64,000 bases of DNA, from the NCBI GenBank assembly GCA_025769875.1, contig JAGFNK010000042.1:1-64000 (forward strand), written 5' to 3'. The notes under the pieces are model-generated. The model was not told the origin of the DNA, did no database searches, and worked only from the letters and a program-made list of their open reading frames with translations. Below, in pieces: positions 1 through 10,900 of the stretch. The translations under genes were made by a program, and so were the position numbers. This DNA is from Russula earlei (taxonomy: Eukaryota > Basidiomycota > Agaricomycetes > Russulales > Russulaceae). How positions within the stretch are numbered: the stretch's first letter is position 1; every line of letters starts with the position of its first letter.

Positions 1-314
1 TTGGTACAACAGAGTATTTATATGATATCTCGACAATGGCTGATCTGATTTGTACAAAACTCGGGGTGCATGTAACTAGGGACCAGTAGTATCCAAAAAC
101 GTAGAGTGCAATTCAAAAGTATCAGATATGACTCACACATGAGTCATCCTTTCCTAGTATCTGTCATCAAATGGTAAGCGGTGAGTAATCAATCAATAAG
201 CTGACCACTAAGCAAATCACTAGCAATCACTAAGCAGGAGTAAGCACAGATGAGTAAGCAGAGATGAGTCACCAAAGCATAGGTAAGCAGATGAGAATGG
301 CAAGAATCCTAACA
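1..314 (-). mobile_element. Solo LTR or LTR fragment, family A, cut by window start
   Basis: Read on the minus strand it begins TGTTAGGATTCT at 314 and runs to base 1, where the window ends. It is a diverged reverse-orientation copy of the LTR at 1768-2225; the two align along essentially the whole 314 bp, including a TATAAATA box (about 14-24) and the palindrome at 128-147. About 144 bp of its 3' part should lie left of the window. It abuts AGTGA (315-319), which would be one copy of its 5-bp target duplication inside the Harbinger terminal repeat; the other copy is outside. Whether it is a solo LTR or the end of a full retrotransposon cannot be told from here. Confidence 0.8.
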
Positions 315-434
315 AGTGACTGGTGTGACCAGTGTGATATAAGTGACATGGCATATATGATAAACTAATAGGTTTTTTTTTAATATGAGTTTTTATTCAC
401 TTGTGATTTGCATATTTGTGTATTGTGATTGCAG
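315..434. repeat. Left terminal inverted repeat of Harbinger element
   Basis: About 120 bp matching the reverse complement of 4343-4465 with only a few differences, including the (T)8-9 tract and the segment GATTTGCATATTTGTGTATT. A direct/inverted sub-motif TGTGACCAGTGTGA lies near the tip. The near identity implies a fairly recent insertion despite the dead coding region. Confidence 0.9.
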
Positions 435-648
435 CCATGACTGGGAACTGACTCAGTCTGCTGCGTCTGCTGAATGTTGCCAAGGCATACTGTAGGGCCC
501 AAATCCATGCACACAGAGCAAGTGATTTTTGAAGAGGAAATGGAAAATATTAATATTTTTTTGAAAAAAGACACTATTCAATAACATGTTCTGTGCCATC
601 CCTCTGAATTCTCTGATACTGCTCCCACATGTTATCAGCAACTTTATC

Positions 649-2467
649 TCACCTGATATTTGCTCGCTCCCTCTCATGCTGTATCACAGGGCCTGTTCCA
701 AGTTCACCAGCCAGCACTTCCTCTTCTTGTGCATCCATCTGGAGGTCAGCCACTTCATCATCAAAGGTGCCAATCTCTCTAGAGTCATATACGCAAATAA
801 TATTGTGAAGTGCTGCAAGCACACATGGGATGCGTGCTTGAACTCCCATGTCATACTTGTGGGGTTGTGAGAGAATGTTGAAACACCACTTGAGAATTCC
901 AAAAATGTGTTCAATGACATTGCAAGCTTGGGCATGACACAAATTGAACAGCTCCTTGGGTGTGCATGGCCTAGGACAAATGTCAGTAAGACAACTTGAA
1001 AGTAAGACGACAAAGACTCACCTTGTGCCAGCACAGCCCCATTCAGCTAGATGGTACCACACACCTCAATAAGGGGTGAGAAGCACATCTGACAAGGCAA
1101 AACCTGCATCACCAAGATAATACTTCCCCCTTGGGACATGAAGATCAGAATGACATGCTGCATGAAAAAGTGTCGCATCAGCAGTGGAACCCTCCCAACC
1201 AGTCAGCAGGTAGGTGAAGCAGAGGTCAAATGAGCATCCCATGAGGCAGTTCTGTGTGAGACCTCCTTTGCAGTTCCTTGCCACATCACACTCTGCAGCA
1301 GTGGTGAAACAGTCAATATGTTTACCATTGATAGCACCCAGTGCATCCTTGAGAAATGGAAAGAATTTGGGGTTGCTTTGGATAAAGGGGTGAGGGGGTG
1401 AATCGGCATTGGGAAGGCACACAAATGTGGTGTAGAAGGGAGGGCTCAAGAGAACACCTAGAATTTTTTTTAAATACCTAGCTATCCATCAGAAGACATC
1501 TGAAAGAAACCTGAGAGATACTTACTTTGAAATGGTGCGGGGTGACCACTGAAAATGCTCTCCAACATGTGTCCATGGCAGCCCTGTGACAGCTGTATAA
1601 AGGAAGATAGCAATTTGTTCTTTGACTTGGACATGTCATGATGATGAGATACCAAGTTGTTGGAGGATCTGCTGGAGGATGATAAATACTTTTTTATGCA
1701 CCCCAAGCTCAGTCCGAATGCACTCTGGATGGCCAGTGAGTAGGTCCTCAACCCACTTAGCCCCAGTTGTTAGGATTCTCACGTTCTCATCTGCTTACCT
1801 ATGCTTTGGTGACTCATCTCTGCTTATTGATCTCTGCTTAGTGATTGCTTAGTGATTTGCTTACTCATTGATCAGTAATTGCTTACTCACAGCTTACTGA
1901 TTGATGACAGATACTAGGAAAGAATGACTCACACATGAGTCATTTCTGACACTTTCAAATTGCACTTTACGTTTTTGGATACTACTGGTTCTTAGCTATG
2001 TGCGCCCCAAGTTTCGTACAAATCGGATCAGCCATTGTCGAGATATCGTATAAATACTCTGTTGTACCAAGAAGTTGAGCCTTACGCTCAACTTACTCTT
2101 TTACAAGAAACAACTATCTTGTCAACACTCTAAACACTATCATGATTACTCTAAGTGAAAGAGGCCCCTCTCTTCTCTTAAACATCTATTCTTCCTGAGA
2201 TAACATCAAAGTGTCCAAAGTCACACCAGTGTATGAAGATGTGTGATATGGGATACAAGGACGATAGAGGGGCACAAGGAGCTCAAGTAATGCTTGGCAG
2301 CAAAGTAGGAGAACAGTTGACATATTTAACATGACATAGAGCTGTTGGTGCTGTTGGTGTTGCCATTGTACCCATTGCTGATGAGGGTTATTGGGCATCA
2401 TGAGCAAGGGAGGGGACAACAACAGGGGACAAAGCAAGCAACTTTTTGACAGAAATTTTTTCAGCAC
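649..2467 (-). pseudogene. PIF/Harbinger DDE transposase, inactivated
   Basis: Fragments in order on the minus strand: an N-terminal part ending PYHTSSYTG (to about 2231); after the LTR, TGAKWVEDLLTGHPE and a helix-turn-helix-like region to about 1540; an intron (GTAAGT donor); the DDE_Tnp_4 catalytic core (1449-1030) with LTGWEGSTADATLF and YYLGDAGF; a second intron (about 1023-950, GTGAGT...CTAG); and the C-terminal ELFNLCHAQACNVIEHIFG block. The second Asp (LGDAGF) and the Glu (NVIEH) are present. The first motif, normally GAIDG, reads GAING, so the catalytic Asp is lost. In-frame TGA codons occur after SSS and after LLTPY. The gene is also split by an LTR. Family assignment is firm; activity is excluded. 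Confidence 0.88.
1768..2225 (+). mobile_element. Solo LTR, family A (458 bp), TSD CCAGT
   Basis: It starts TGTTAGGATTCTC and ends AAGTCACA, flanked by the 5-bp repeat CCAGT at 1763-1767 and 2226-2230. Deleting the insertion plus one CCAGT joins the transposase reading frame exactly (PYHTSSYTG continuing into GAKWVEDLL), which proves both ends. Inside are a TATAAATA box (about 2050), a hairpin with 9-bp arms (AAGTTGAGC...GCTCAACTT, 2072-2094) and three TGACTCA motifs. No internal retroelement sequence is present, so this is a solo LTR from intra-element recombination. Confidence 0.88.
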
Positions 2468-2547
2468 ATCACATGTAATTTCACAATATGTGAAATATTT
2501 ATTTGGTTACACATACATGACACAACAAGACAAATCATTGCTTATGC

Positions 2548-4275
2548 TCACTTCACTTTCTCCACCAGATTACATATGTATCCATGTGCAAACTCATGTG
2601 ATGACTCCACAGATATGAGCACAAGGTAGCCATCCACCTCTCTGATGCCGCAATTGGCAAACAGGGATAATGCTGGGACAATATCATCAGTTGGCAACCA
2701 AAAACCATTTGTGATATCCTTGATATCACTGGCAAGGCATTGGACTGCCAGTGTCTGACATGCATACTCAGGAAGTGCCAAAAATCCAGGTACGGTATCA
2801 CCTGTGAGTGTGGGTGTGGGTGCAGGTGCAGGTGTGGGTGTGGGTGCAAGTGTGGGTGCAGGTGCAAGTGCAGGTGCAAATTCAGTCATGGGCAGGGAGA
2901 GACCAAGTGAATGGACAGTTGAGTTGAAGACCTCAACAACTCTGTTCATGACTGCTGTAACACCCATGACAGCAGATGCCATGGTGTCACCCTTCTGTTT
3001 TTTAACTGAAGATGTTTCAGACATCAGGATATTGTCAATGCGAGCTGATTTACACTTGTTGGTTACAAAGTCAAATGAGGTATTTGATGGTGAAGTCAAT
3101 GCCCTCCTGCTGCCACCAAACTTGAGACAAATCGGGGGTCAGGTGAGCAGGAGTAGGTGGCTGGGATGGAGCATGCTCAGCATGAGGTGTTCGCTGTGAT
3201 CCCTGGTATGCATGTTTGCCTTTAGTTTTTGTTCCTACAAGAGATTCCATGGCCTCACAATGTGGCCAGCCCTTGTGGTGGAACTTCTTGACCGCTGGTT
3301 TGTCCTACTAAAGTAAGATATTGTCAACAAATCAGCAGTTACAGATGCACCATGACCAGCTCATCATACACTGCCTGATTTTGATTTTCTGCTGATACGT
3401 CCATCCACTATAACACGACCAGGCACCAGTTTCCTAATCGGGTAATCATCGCGTGGCAGCCACATGGCCACTCAGCCACCATGGACCCGAAACAGTGGCA
3501 CAAACTCTTAGAAACTGTTGCATAACTCATCTGACGTCATCAAGGCTCCAATGACATCATGGCTGACTGAGCGACTCCACAGTGACCTCATAGGCTCACT
3601 AAGCGCTCCACAGTGACATCATAATGATGTCATCGCTCCACAATGATCAGTAATGCGCTCAGTAAGCCTGAAAGTTGACACAAGCAAGTTTATGCCTCTG
3701 TAGTCCTATTGGATGGTACCAAAGAGTCTAGAATAGTCCCAGTGCTTTGTAATCGACCCTGTACACTGTATATAAGCCCCAATGAAGCATGGCAGTCGTC
3801 AGACTGTCCATTTGTGATACTCTCATTTTCCTGGGTACTCCCCCGCGACCGCTCAGTCTAAAGATTCCCCTCGCTTCCAAGGTACTCTTCAACGACCGCC
3901 TTGTTTTTCCTGTCACATCATCCCAAACCATGCCAGACTTTTTTTTGATCGCTGAAATGGTGTCCCAGTCGGTCTTCATCTAGTTGAATGGTGTCAGTGT
4001 TGAGGTGTAGTGAAAAGAGGAAACACATACCCTTTGCCACTTCATCTTGCACGAGCTCAGAGTTTGAAGCCACCCTTCTTACACAGGGACCTAATTTGAC
4101 TGGCTGCCTCATTGAAGACTTGATCCTTGAACATAGCATTGGATGTCATTTGGTCCTTGTGCTTCAAGAGGAAGTTTAAAACTTGGCTTCCCTCCTCAGT
4201 CGTCCATCTTGCCTTGATATCTGCTCAGGTTTCCTCTGCAGAGGAATCAGAGCTTCTTGACAAGCAGGTCTGCAT
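2548..4275 (-). pseudogene. Myb/SANT-like second protein of the Harbinger element, inactivated
   Basis: Reading the minus strand from ATG at 4275: a Ser-rich start, a TGA after SAEET, then ARWTTEEGSQVLNFLLKHKD and KKGGFK, which match the Myb/SANT-like domain found in fungal Harbinger ORF2 proteins. A frameshift follows, then SSCKMKWQ, a probable intron (3972-4033), and KTDWDTISAIKKKSGMVWDD. The frame is next broken by the LTR at 3560-3915. The C-terminal part (3099-2548) has an Ala/Pro/Thr repeat tract (about 2800-2880) and a conserved-looking end that resembles the C-terminus of such proteins. Its role would be binding element ends and importing the transposase. The copy has at least one stop, one frameshift and one insertion. 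Confidence 0.75.
3560..3915 (+). mobile_element. Solo LTR, family B (356 bp), TSD CATCA
   Basis: Begins TGGCTGACTGAGCG and ends TTTTTCCTGTCA, flanked by CATCA at 3555-3559 and 3916-3920. It contains a TATATAAG box (3769-3776) and, in its U3-like left part, degenerate tandem copies of CTCCACAGTGAC. It is unrelated to family A. It interrupts the Myb/SANT-like ORF just after the codons for MVWDD. Orientation is inferred from the TATA box. Confidence 0.7.
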
Positions 4276-4342
4276 GGGAGGTGATGATCACCAAAGTGAA
4301 GGTGAAAAGGTACTGACAAAGGGCTTACACATCACATTACAT

Positions 4343-4465
4343 GCAATCACACACAAATACACAAATATGCAAATCACAAGCAAATAAAAACTCATATTAA
4401 AAAAAAACCTATTAGTTTATCATATATGCCATGTCACTTATATCACACTGGTCACACCAGTCACT
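4343..4465. repeat. Right terminal inverted repeat of Harbinger element
   Basis: Reverse complement of 315-434 over about 120 bp with a handful of differences. It ends ...CACACCAGTCACT; the next bases (CTCGG) have no visible partner because the left partner is displaced by an LTR. Confidence 0.9.
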
Positions 4466-4985
4466 CTCGGAAAATCCCAAAATTCAAGTTCAAGTTCAAA
4501 GTTCAAGAATTCTTGGTTGGTATCATGGGCCTCAGTTTTGGTTTTGGTTTCAGAGATTTTGCAAGGAACTGAATGATTCAGTTTCCAGTTTGGCACCAAA
4601 CCAAACTTCCCTAACACTACTCGTGACAATCATTGATTGTGTTTCTCCCTCTGGATTGTCAGTCCCCCTGTGTTTGTCCTGTCAAAAGGACCTGTCCCTA
4701 AGTACACTACTTCAACACTGTTAAAAAAATCAAGTCTTTTGTTGATGAAGGGGTTTGTAAGAATTTCTGACTGTGGGAGTTGCTGCTTTTGAGTGACTTG
4801 TACTGTAGGAGTAGTCAGAAGCATGTCATTTCGTTTTTTTTTCTTTGTGATAACCAAGTTATTTTTAATAATACGGATAACTATCCAAATGCAAATCGCC
4901 TGCGGAAACCGGGACCTCGATGTGTTGATGCCTTCTGCTTGTGACTGTAACAAGTCTTGACTATCCAAACGTTCATTTTCAAGCC
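4466..4985. other. CpG-poor spacer, probable repeat remnant
   Basis: There is no credible ORF. The left part has internal inverted repeats (TTTGGTTTTGG against CCAAACCAAAC; GGAACTGAATGATTCAGTTTCC) that could be a decayed foldback or MITE-like element. The last 120 bp are CpG-containing and are probably the promoter of the C2-domain gene. Confidence 0.4.
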
Positions 4986-7445
4986 ATGACCAGCGTGGCT
5001 GCGAAGACTCGCAACATTGGAACTCTCATAGTTGTCATCTTGAAAGCAGTACGTCTTTTGAGTATCTAAACCATCTGGCGGTTTCTTGATCGCCCGGCTC
5101 GCTTCAGCGCAATCTACCCAACAAGAGACAGTTTGGGAAGCAAGATCCGTTCTGTATGGTTGTGCACAATGGTGAGACTCGCAAGACCAGAGTCATTAGA
5201 CGTGGCGGCCAGCACCCAGAATGGGATGAGGAAGTTCGATTCACGATTTATGAAGATCCTGACGCTCTGGGCGCCTCGGATGACGGTACCCCCCCGCCGT
5301 TGCCCCCTAAAGCTGGTCGTGGACCTAAGAATATTCAGGGTGGAGAAAAGATGGCTCTTGCTTGTTTTGCGGCCGACAAGGAACCTGAGTTTATTGGAGA
5401 GACTACGGTTGACTTGACCGAAGTTCTAACCAAGGGCGAAACAGATGGCATGTCTGCGACCTTGTCTGTCTGGTGCTTTCGCGCTCACACTTTCTCTCAG
5501 AATGGTTCACGCTACATAACAAGGATAAATACTCTGGCGAGGTCTATCTAGAGCTCACGTTCTGGTCGAATGTACCTTACTTTCATCTACGCTGTATTTT
5601 CCTCCATTGACTACCCGTCCCCCTAGGAACCATGTCCCGAGAATCGATCCACGCCAAAACTTGCAAAAGTTAGCAAACAATACGGTGGGCCCGGCGTCTT
5701 TGTTCCATCGGACGAGTCCCCTGGTCATCTCCAACAACGCAGCGGTAGTTCGCATGACGGTCACCGCCGGGATTCATTTCCATCCTCAATCCCTCCATCC
5801 AACTCGTCGATGGGACTTGATTTGTATAAGCCTGAATACGAGCACACTATGCGAGCGCGCGCAGCGCATGGCACTTCAATGGAACAGTTAGTCAACGACA
5901 TGGGTGAGCTAGTGGTGTTAGACTCGAGAAGACGGGACACGTTTCCGGTGAGAAACCTTTGTTCATCGCTGTTACCCTGTCCCGGGCTCATCTTCTGGAA
6001 ACCAGCCAATGCAGTCGGGCATTTCGACACGATCGGCATCGATTTCAGGGCACTCGTCTTCGTCGTCGTCGTCTTCAGTAGCCTTTCCGGTTTCGGAAAA
6101 CTCCGTACTCAATACCTCAACATCTGGTCCCGCGCACAATCCCGTAACACCGATAGGACAGCGGCGACACCAATACTCACTTGGGAGCAGCCAACCACAT
6201 GAGATCCCACTGTACCAACCCGCCTATGAGCCTTCACCACCTTCCTTGAGATCCTCGTATCAGGCCCCCTCTCGTCACGGACCACGATACAGCATGCCCG
6301 CGGCATCCTCTGGGTTCATTCCAGTCTCGTCAATGTCTGAATCTGCTTTACATTCAACGCGCACCCTCGCGTCCTATAGATCGGAACCGTCTGGCCTGGC
6401 GCCCCCAACTACTAGCCACTCTGTGTATGCTCTCGCCCCGACTCTCACACCTGCTCCGACGAGCTTCACACCAGGGTCGTCAGTGTCACCAGCTCCCACT
6501 GCGTCTACTTCTACTAGTTCTTTTCTGTCAACAAGTCTTCCGCAACAATCGCAGTCTTTGTACGTTCCCCAAGCAGGATACAACCCTGCTGTTTCGGCTC
6601 CGCCTTTATCCCACCTTCCTACTCCACCTTTACAAATGCTTCCCACTCCTCCACATTCAACGCCACCTCATGCGTACCCAAGTCTCGCACAACCAGTCTC
6701 CGGCCAGCTACGTGAATACATCTCTCCTTCTGTTTCTGTACCGCAAACCACTATTCGTGTGGTATCAAACCATGTCCCTGGGTCGCGACCGCTGCCGCCT
6801 GAACCGCAGCGAGCCATGCAACGGGTTCCACCCTCTACTTCGATATCGGTAAATCAAGCCTACACTCATTTGGTCAGATCGCTTCCCTTTCAGTACGGAC
6901 AAAATCAGATGCCTCCGGTCGCTTCCGACGGACTCCCTGTCCTGCAGAATCCGCTCCCTATTCCACCTGGACCTCCTGGACCCCTTGGACCTGGGTCCCA
7001 TACTCCGTTGAACTCTGTGAATGCCATTGTTTCCTCGAGCTCGTCTTACCGTTATAGCACATCACCTTCGCCTCAATCCTCGCCCTCGCGACAGTCGCCT
7101 AATTTGCGTATATCTGACGGGGTGTCGCAATCAAGCAGCTCATTGCCACCGTCACCCGTACCTCCGTCGGCAGGGCGTCCAAGGACGGTCTCCGGCAGAC
7201 CCAGCCTTCCATTGCCACCACCACCGACACTACCTGCCACAGGGTCTTCCCAACAGTTGCCATTTCCTCAGTTACCTATTCCGCCCGCATTGCCTAGCTC
7301 CCAGTCTCAACAACAATATCTGACTTCATCAACATCTACTGCACCGCAAGGAGGACAGTCATTCTACCCAGGACCTCCACCACGTCCTCCCGCTCAATTC
7401 ACTGATCCAGTTCAGTCCACGACATTCCGCCAAGATGCGTTTTAG
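4986..7445 (+). CDS. C2-domain, proline-rich protein, Inn1/Fic1-like
   Basis: Five exons (4986-5048, 5108-5447, 5501-5571, 5627-5947, 6015-7445) give about 740 residues. The N-terminal ~150 residues form a single C2 domain: GTLIVVILKARNLPN, KQDPFCMVVHNGETRKT, GGQHPEWDEEVRF, then IGETTVDLTEVL and GEVYLELTFWSN. The remaining ~590 residues are low-complexity Pro/Ser-rich with many PxxP stretches. This layout matches fungal ingression proteins (Inn1 in budding yeast, Fic1 in fission yeast), which link the actomyosin ring to membrane and septum synthesis. Family C2 is seen; the cytokinesis role is inferred. Intron 2 (5448-5500) has a GC donor. The ATG at 4986 is followed directly by the conserved start of the C2 fold. 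Confidence 0.82.
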
Positions 7446-7656
7446 ACCCTTTACACCGACACATACTGTACTCTGGCATTTTCGAATCTGTTGTTAACGA
7501 TTGGACACTAGTCCACCATCAAGATTGTTTGTCGTTCAGTTATTCATGAACATCGTCGTTTACATATCATAGTTCTCACGGGAGTACACGTTGTGTAGAA
7601 TTACAAGCAATTACATCAATAGCATAGTTGCATCTATTTGTCTACAAGCTTGCGTT

Positions 7657-7962
7657 TCACCGGGAACCCTCATCGTTGTGTTCCTCTCTCCATTTCATGA
7701 TCTGCGACTCAGTTGCGACTAGCCCACGACGCGCAAGGTCAATGCGTGCCTCTCGCCGCAAGTCATTCTCAGCCCGGCGTTGCTGGTTCTCGTGAGATAG
7801 CAATGCGGTGTCGGCACAAGAAACAAGGCCATAGATTGTAACTACCAAAAAAATGGCACTGTTAGCTACACGCGGAGGGCTCTCTGTGTCAGAGTGCGGC
7901 TGACTTATGGAGACCAGAAACCCCTTGAACGCGAGAGTTTGGCGTCTGAAGAGAACGCGCAA
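7657..7962 (-). CDS. Hypothetical small single-pass membrane protein
   Basis: A 101-codon ORF convergent with the C2 gene. It has a Phe/Arg-rich start, one hydrophobic segment (SAIFLVVTIYGLVSCADTALL) and a highly charged C-terminal helix (QQRRAENDLRREARIDLARR). The section between FKG and ANSAIF could be a short intron with a weak GTTTCT donor, giving about 83 residues. The layout (basic N-terminus, one TM, charged tail) resembles small mitochondrial inner-membrane proteins, but I do not recognise the family. Confidence 0.4.
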   Translation of the reverse strand: MRVLFRRQTLAFKGFLVSISQPHSDTESPPRVANSAIFLVVTIYGLVSCADTALLSHENQQRRAENDLRREARIDLARRGLVATESQIMKWREEHNDEGSR

Positions 7963-10900
7963 CCATTAAGAGTCATTCACTGCGCAATTCCTCTCGGTCG
8001 CGCAAACTGGGGAGGAAGAACTGACCGGAAAGTGGGCCAGGCACGGTGCGCGAAAATGGTGGAACCAAGACCAAATGCGCCATATTGCGCGGCACCCTGG
8101 TTGTGGGCGGTACGAATGCCATATTAACACGGATTGTGAAAGCACAGTCGCGAGGGGGAATTGGGCCAGAACCGGGAGGAGAACGGATGGGAAGAAGGGT
8201 GGAGAAGTGATAGGACGATTGGAATGTGACGTGCCGTTAATCCGGCCTTAACCTGGAGGTTGTAGGCCTCCTCCACCAGTTCGCGGCGTCGAGAACGTCC
8301 GTCCGAGTTCATGAATCAGAGTGTAGGTCTATTTCGGAACCAGGGAACCTTGGAGATGCGAGGCAATGGTGCAACGGTGACGATGGACTTGATGGAGAGG
8401 GTCGGGCCGTGTGGCGCCGGGTAGCATGCAAGGTTGGGCAGTCACGGTGCCATTGCCACGACCCTGATGTCACTACTGACCGGCCTCATCGAGGAGCAAC
8501 TCCAATACTCCTATTAAAACACGCACACTCATCCGTGACGCGACGCAAAAGAGGGCACTACAGCAGTACAGAAGGAACGAGAATCTGATACATGTCGGCG
8601 GAATCTTTTGTCGAGGCGACGAGGAGGATCATGAAGAGAATCGGCGATTATGCGCTCACGCTCTGCTGATAGATCCAGTGGCACATTGACGGTGCCTTTT
8701 ACCGTGCTGCTACAGGCGCGGATGGGACAAAATCGGGACTTTTGCACTGGCGCTTCGGGTGCTCATCGAAATCCCTCCAGTAGTCCATGATGTGCAGCCT
8801 GCAATTCAATCAGATCAGCCTATCAGAAATGATTTTAGAGAGACGGAATACTAGCATCGCGGCGCGGAAACGGCGTGGTGTATATATGAAAAGGCGGAGT
8901 TCGACGTCCTCGACAGGGACACGACTACCTTGAAGACAAATACAACTGGTTGACCGTACAGCAGACCCTCGTTGGCATTAATTTATAACTTGTTCCGCAG
9001 AGGGGTAACGAATGCATGATCCGATCGGCCAAACCGACCAGACGTAGGGGCTCCCGTGAATGCCATGAACAGGTGCTCCATCATTGCACAGGTCGTACGT
9101 TTTTGGCCCCTCTTTCCGGAAACTTCTTGCACGAGAAGAGAAACCTGAAATGGATCGTGTTTCACTGGATGTAGGGGATCGCGATGTCCGAAAATTCGTG
9201 TCCGCAATAGCTTTCAATCTTGCTTGTTTCGACCTAGCGCAATACGACATACCAGGCCGAAAACAAGTGGTATCAGCCTGCGTCGTTCATCTGTTCGTGT
9301 AAGGTTTGGTGAGGTTCACACAGTGCGCCATAGTCGGAGCGTTGCTTATTCATAGCGAGTAACGACAGAAATCGGTATCACGCACCTTTCGCCGTTGAAC
9401 TATACACGCCAGGTTGTCGATAGATTGATTGCATATCACATCTTGTCGAGAACACCCCCGACACCGTCTAAGTTGGAGACCAAGCAGCCACACCTGATTC
9501 CTTTCCCCGTCCGATTACGCGATGGAGCTCGCCTTCCCTGACAGTGAAAGATGCCCACCCGCCGAGATGGACGCCAATTACCTGAACCCGGATCGAGTGA
9601 TGAGGTCTAGAAGCACCGATCCTCTTGCCTTTTTTGATGATGCCACACATCCCGCGGCACTAAGCAAGGGTAATGCAGTTGATGTTCCCGAGTTCATGAT
9701 CCAAGGGAAATATGATTTGTAAAGGCGATAGGAGGAAGTTTTCCAGATGGAAAAGCAGAATTTTGCATTGGAGCTCGCTCGCTCGAGAAATTGGCCAACA
9801 GCTGAAATTACAATCAAGACGGCCGTTTCGAGGGGTCACGATTTTTGCCGAGGGACCCATGGCGGATTTTTTAGAGGGAGGAATTTAAAGGGTGTTCAAA
9901 GACAGGTAGTCCAGGGCAAGAACTTAGAGGGAAGAAGGTGTGCTGGGCAGGTGAGGTTCTCCGTTTGAGACGTGGGTAAAACGGCAAAGACTGGTGTGAT
10001 CCACCGGCTACGCGAAGAAGTTAAATGTGCCATCGACCTGGGTGACGGTATCTATGAGAGAGGAGATAGTGAGGAATACACTTGCTTAGGTGCTTGTGAC
10101 TGTCAACCGCTCTAGCTGGGTTGAGCATCAAAGGGTTTGGACACTGGACTACTCCTTGACACTATGAGATGGGCACGGAATAAAGTTACGGCAGGTTAAT
10201 GTTTCACAGGGAACTTCAAAATAGCCTGGTGGGGATGACTTCAACATCACTGCTGGTGGCAGAGAGGAGGATGATACACCGCAGTTTGTGACTGCCGCGG
10301 TAAAGATGAGCCTCAACGTCGACCCTTGAGAACGCGGCATCTTGATGTGTACAGGTCGAGGTAGATTGGATGCTTGGAACCTTGGGCTCAGTCCTGGAGC
10401 CTGAGCGCTGAGGGATTTGTTCAGCAGGGGGGCCTTCTGTGTGTGAACTATGGGAATTCTGGTGATCCCATTGCGCGAAGGCCGCGCCTCGTTTGGTCGA
10501 AAATCTTCCATCAACACCTGGACGAGGAAGCCGCTGTCATCGGATAATCTCTGGAAAGGAGCAGTAAATTGAGAGTAAATTTTACGAACGAACGATTATT
10601 CCCCTTCCCCTTCGCGGACCGGGTCAAACCGGGGAGGCCACGGGGCCATTGGCTGAAGCGGCACACTCTCTCGTTTAGGATACGACGAAAGAACCTCAGA
10701 AACCCGGCTGGCAATGGAATCGTTTCCAAGCCAAGCAAACTTTTACGCGACTTGTCACATCCTAGAGTTCTCTCGTCAATACCGCACGCCACAGCGGTGC
10801 CTTCCTTCAAGTTCGTGAAGAGTCCACAAACCCCGCCACCTGGCACTGTCACTGACAAACGTTGGAAGGCGCCACGGCCTAACATGAGAACAGAATAACT

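Larger units (their letters stand above)
315..4465 (-). mobile_element. PIF/Harbinger DNA transposon, decayed, with nested LTRs
   Basis: The element is bounded by near-identical inverted repeats (315-434 and 4343-4465) that read AGTGACTGGTGTGACC inward. It carries the two genes usual for PIF/Harbinger elements, both on the minus strand: a DDE transposase (649-2467) and a Myb/SANT-like DNA-binding protein (2548-4275). Two solo LTRs interrupt it (1768-2225 and 3560-3915). The sequence is AT-rich and visibly poor in CG dinucleotides compared with the rest of the window. The true outer tips are uncertain, because an LTR sits in the left repeat; the right tip is placed where similarity to the left arm stops. 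No 3-bp target duplication can be checked. Confidence 0.85.

Noticed and set aside
1..2070. Initial idea that 1-2070 is one DNA transposon with 310-bp inverted repeats
   Set aside because: The two arms are oppositely oriented LTR copies with TG...CA ends and a TATA box. The right one has its own 5-bp target duplication, and the real terminal repeats are 315-434 and 4343-4465.
2072..2094. Hairpin AAGTTGAGC...GCTCAACTT as a Helitron 3' end
   Set aside because: No CTRR terminus follows, and the hairpin lies inside the solo LTR downstream of its TATA box.
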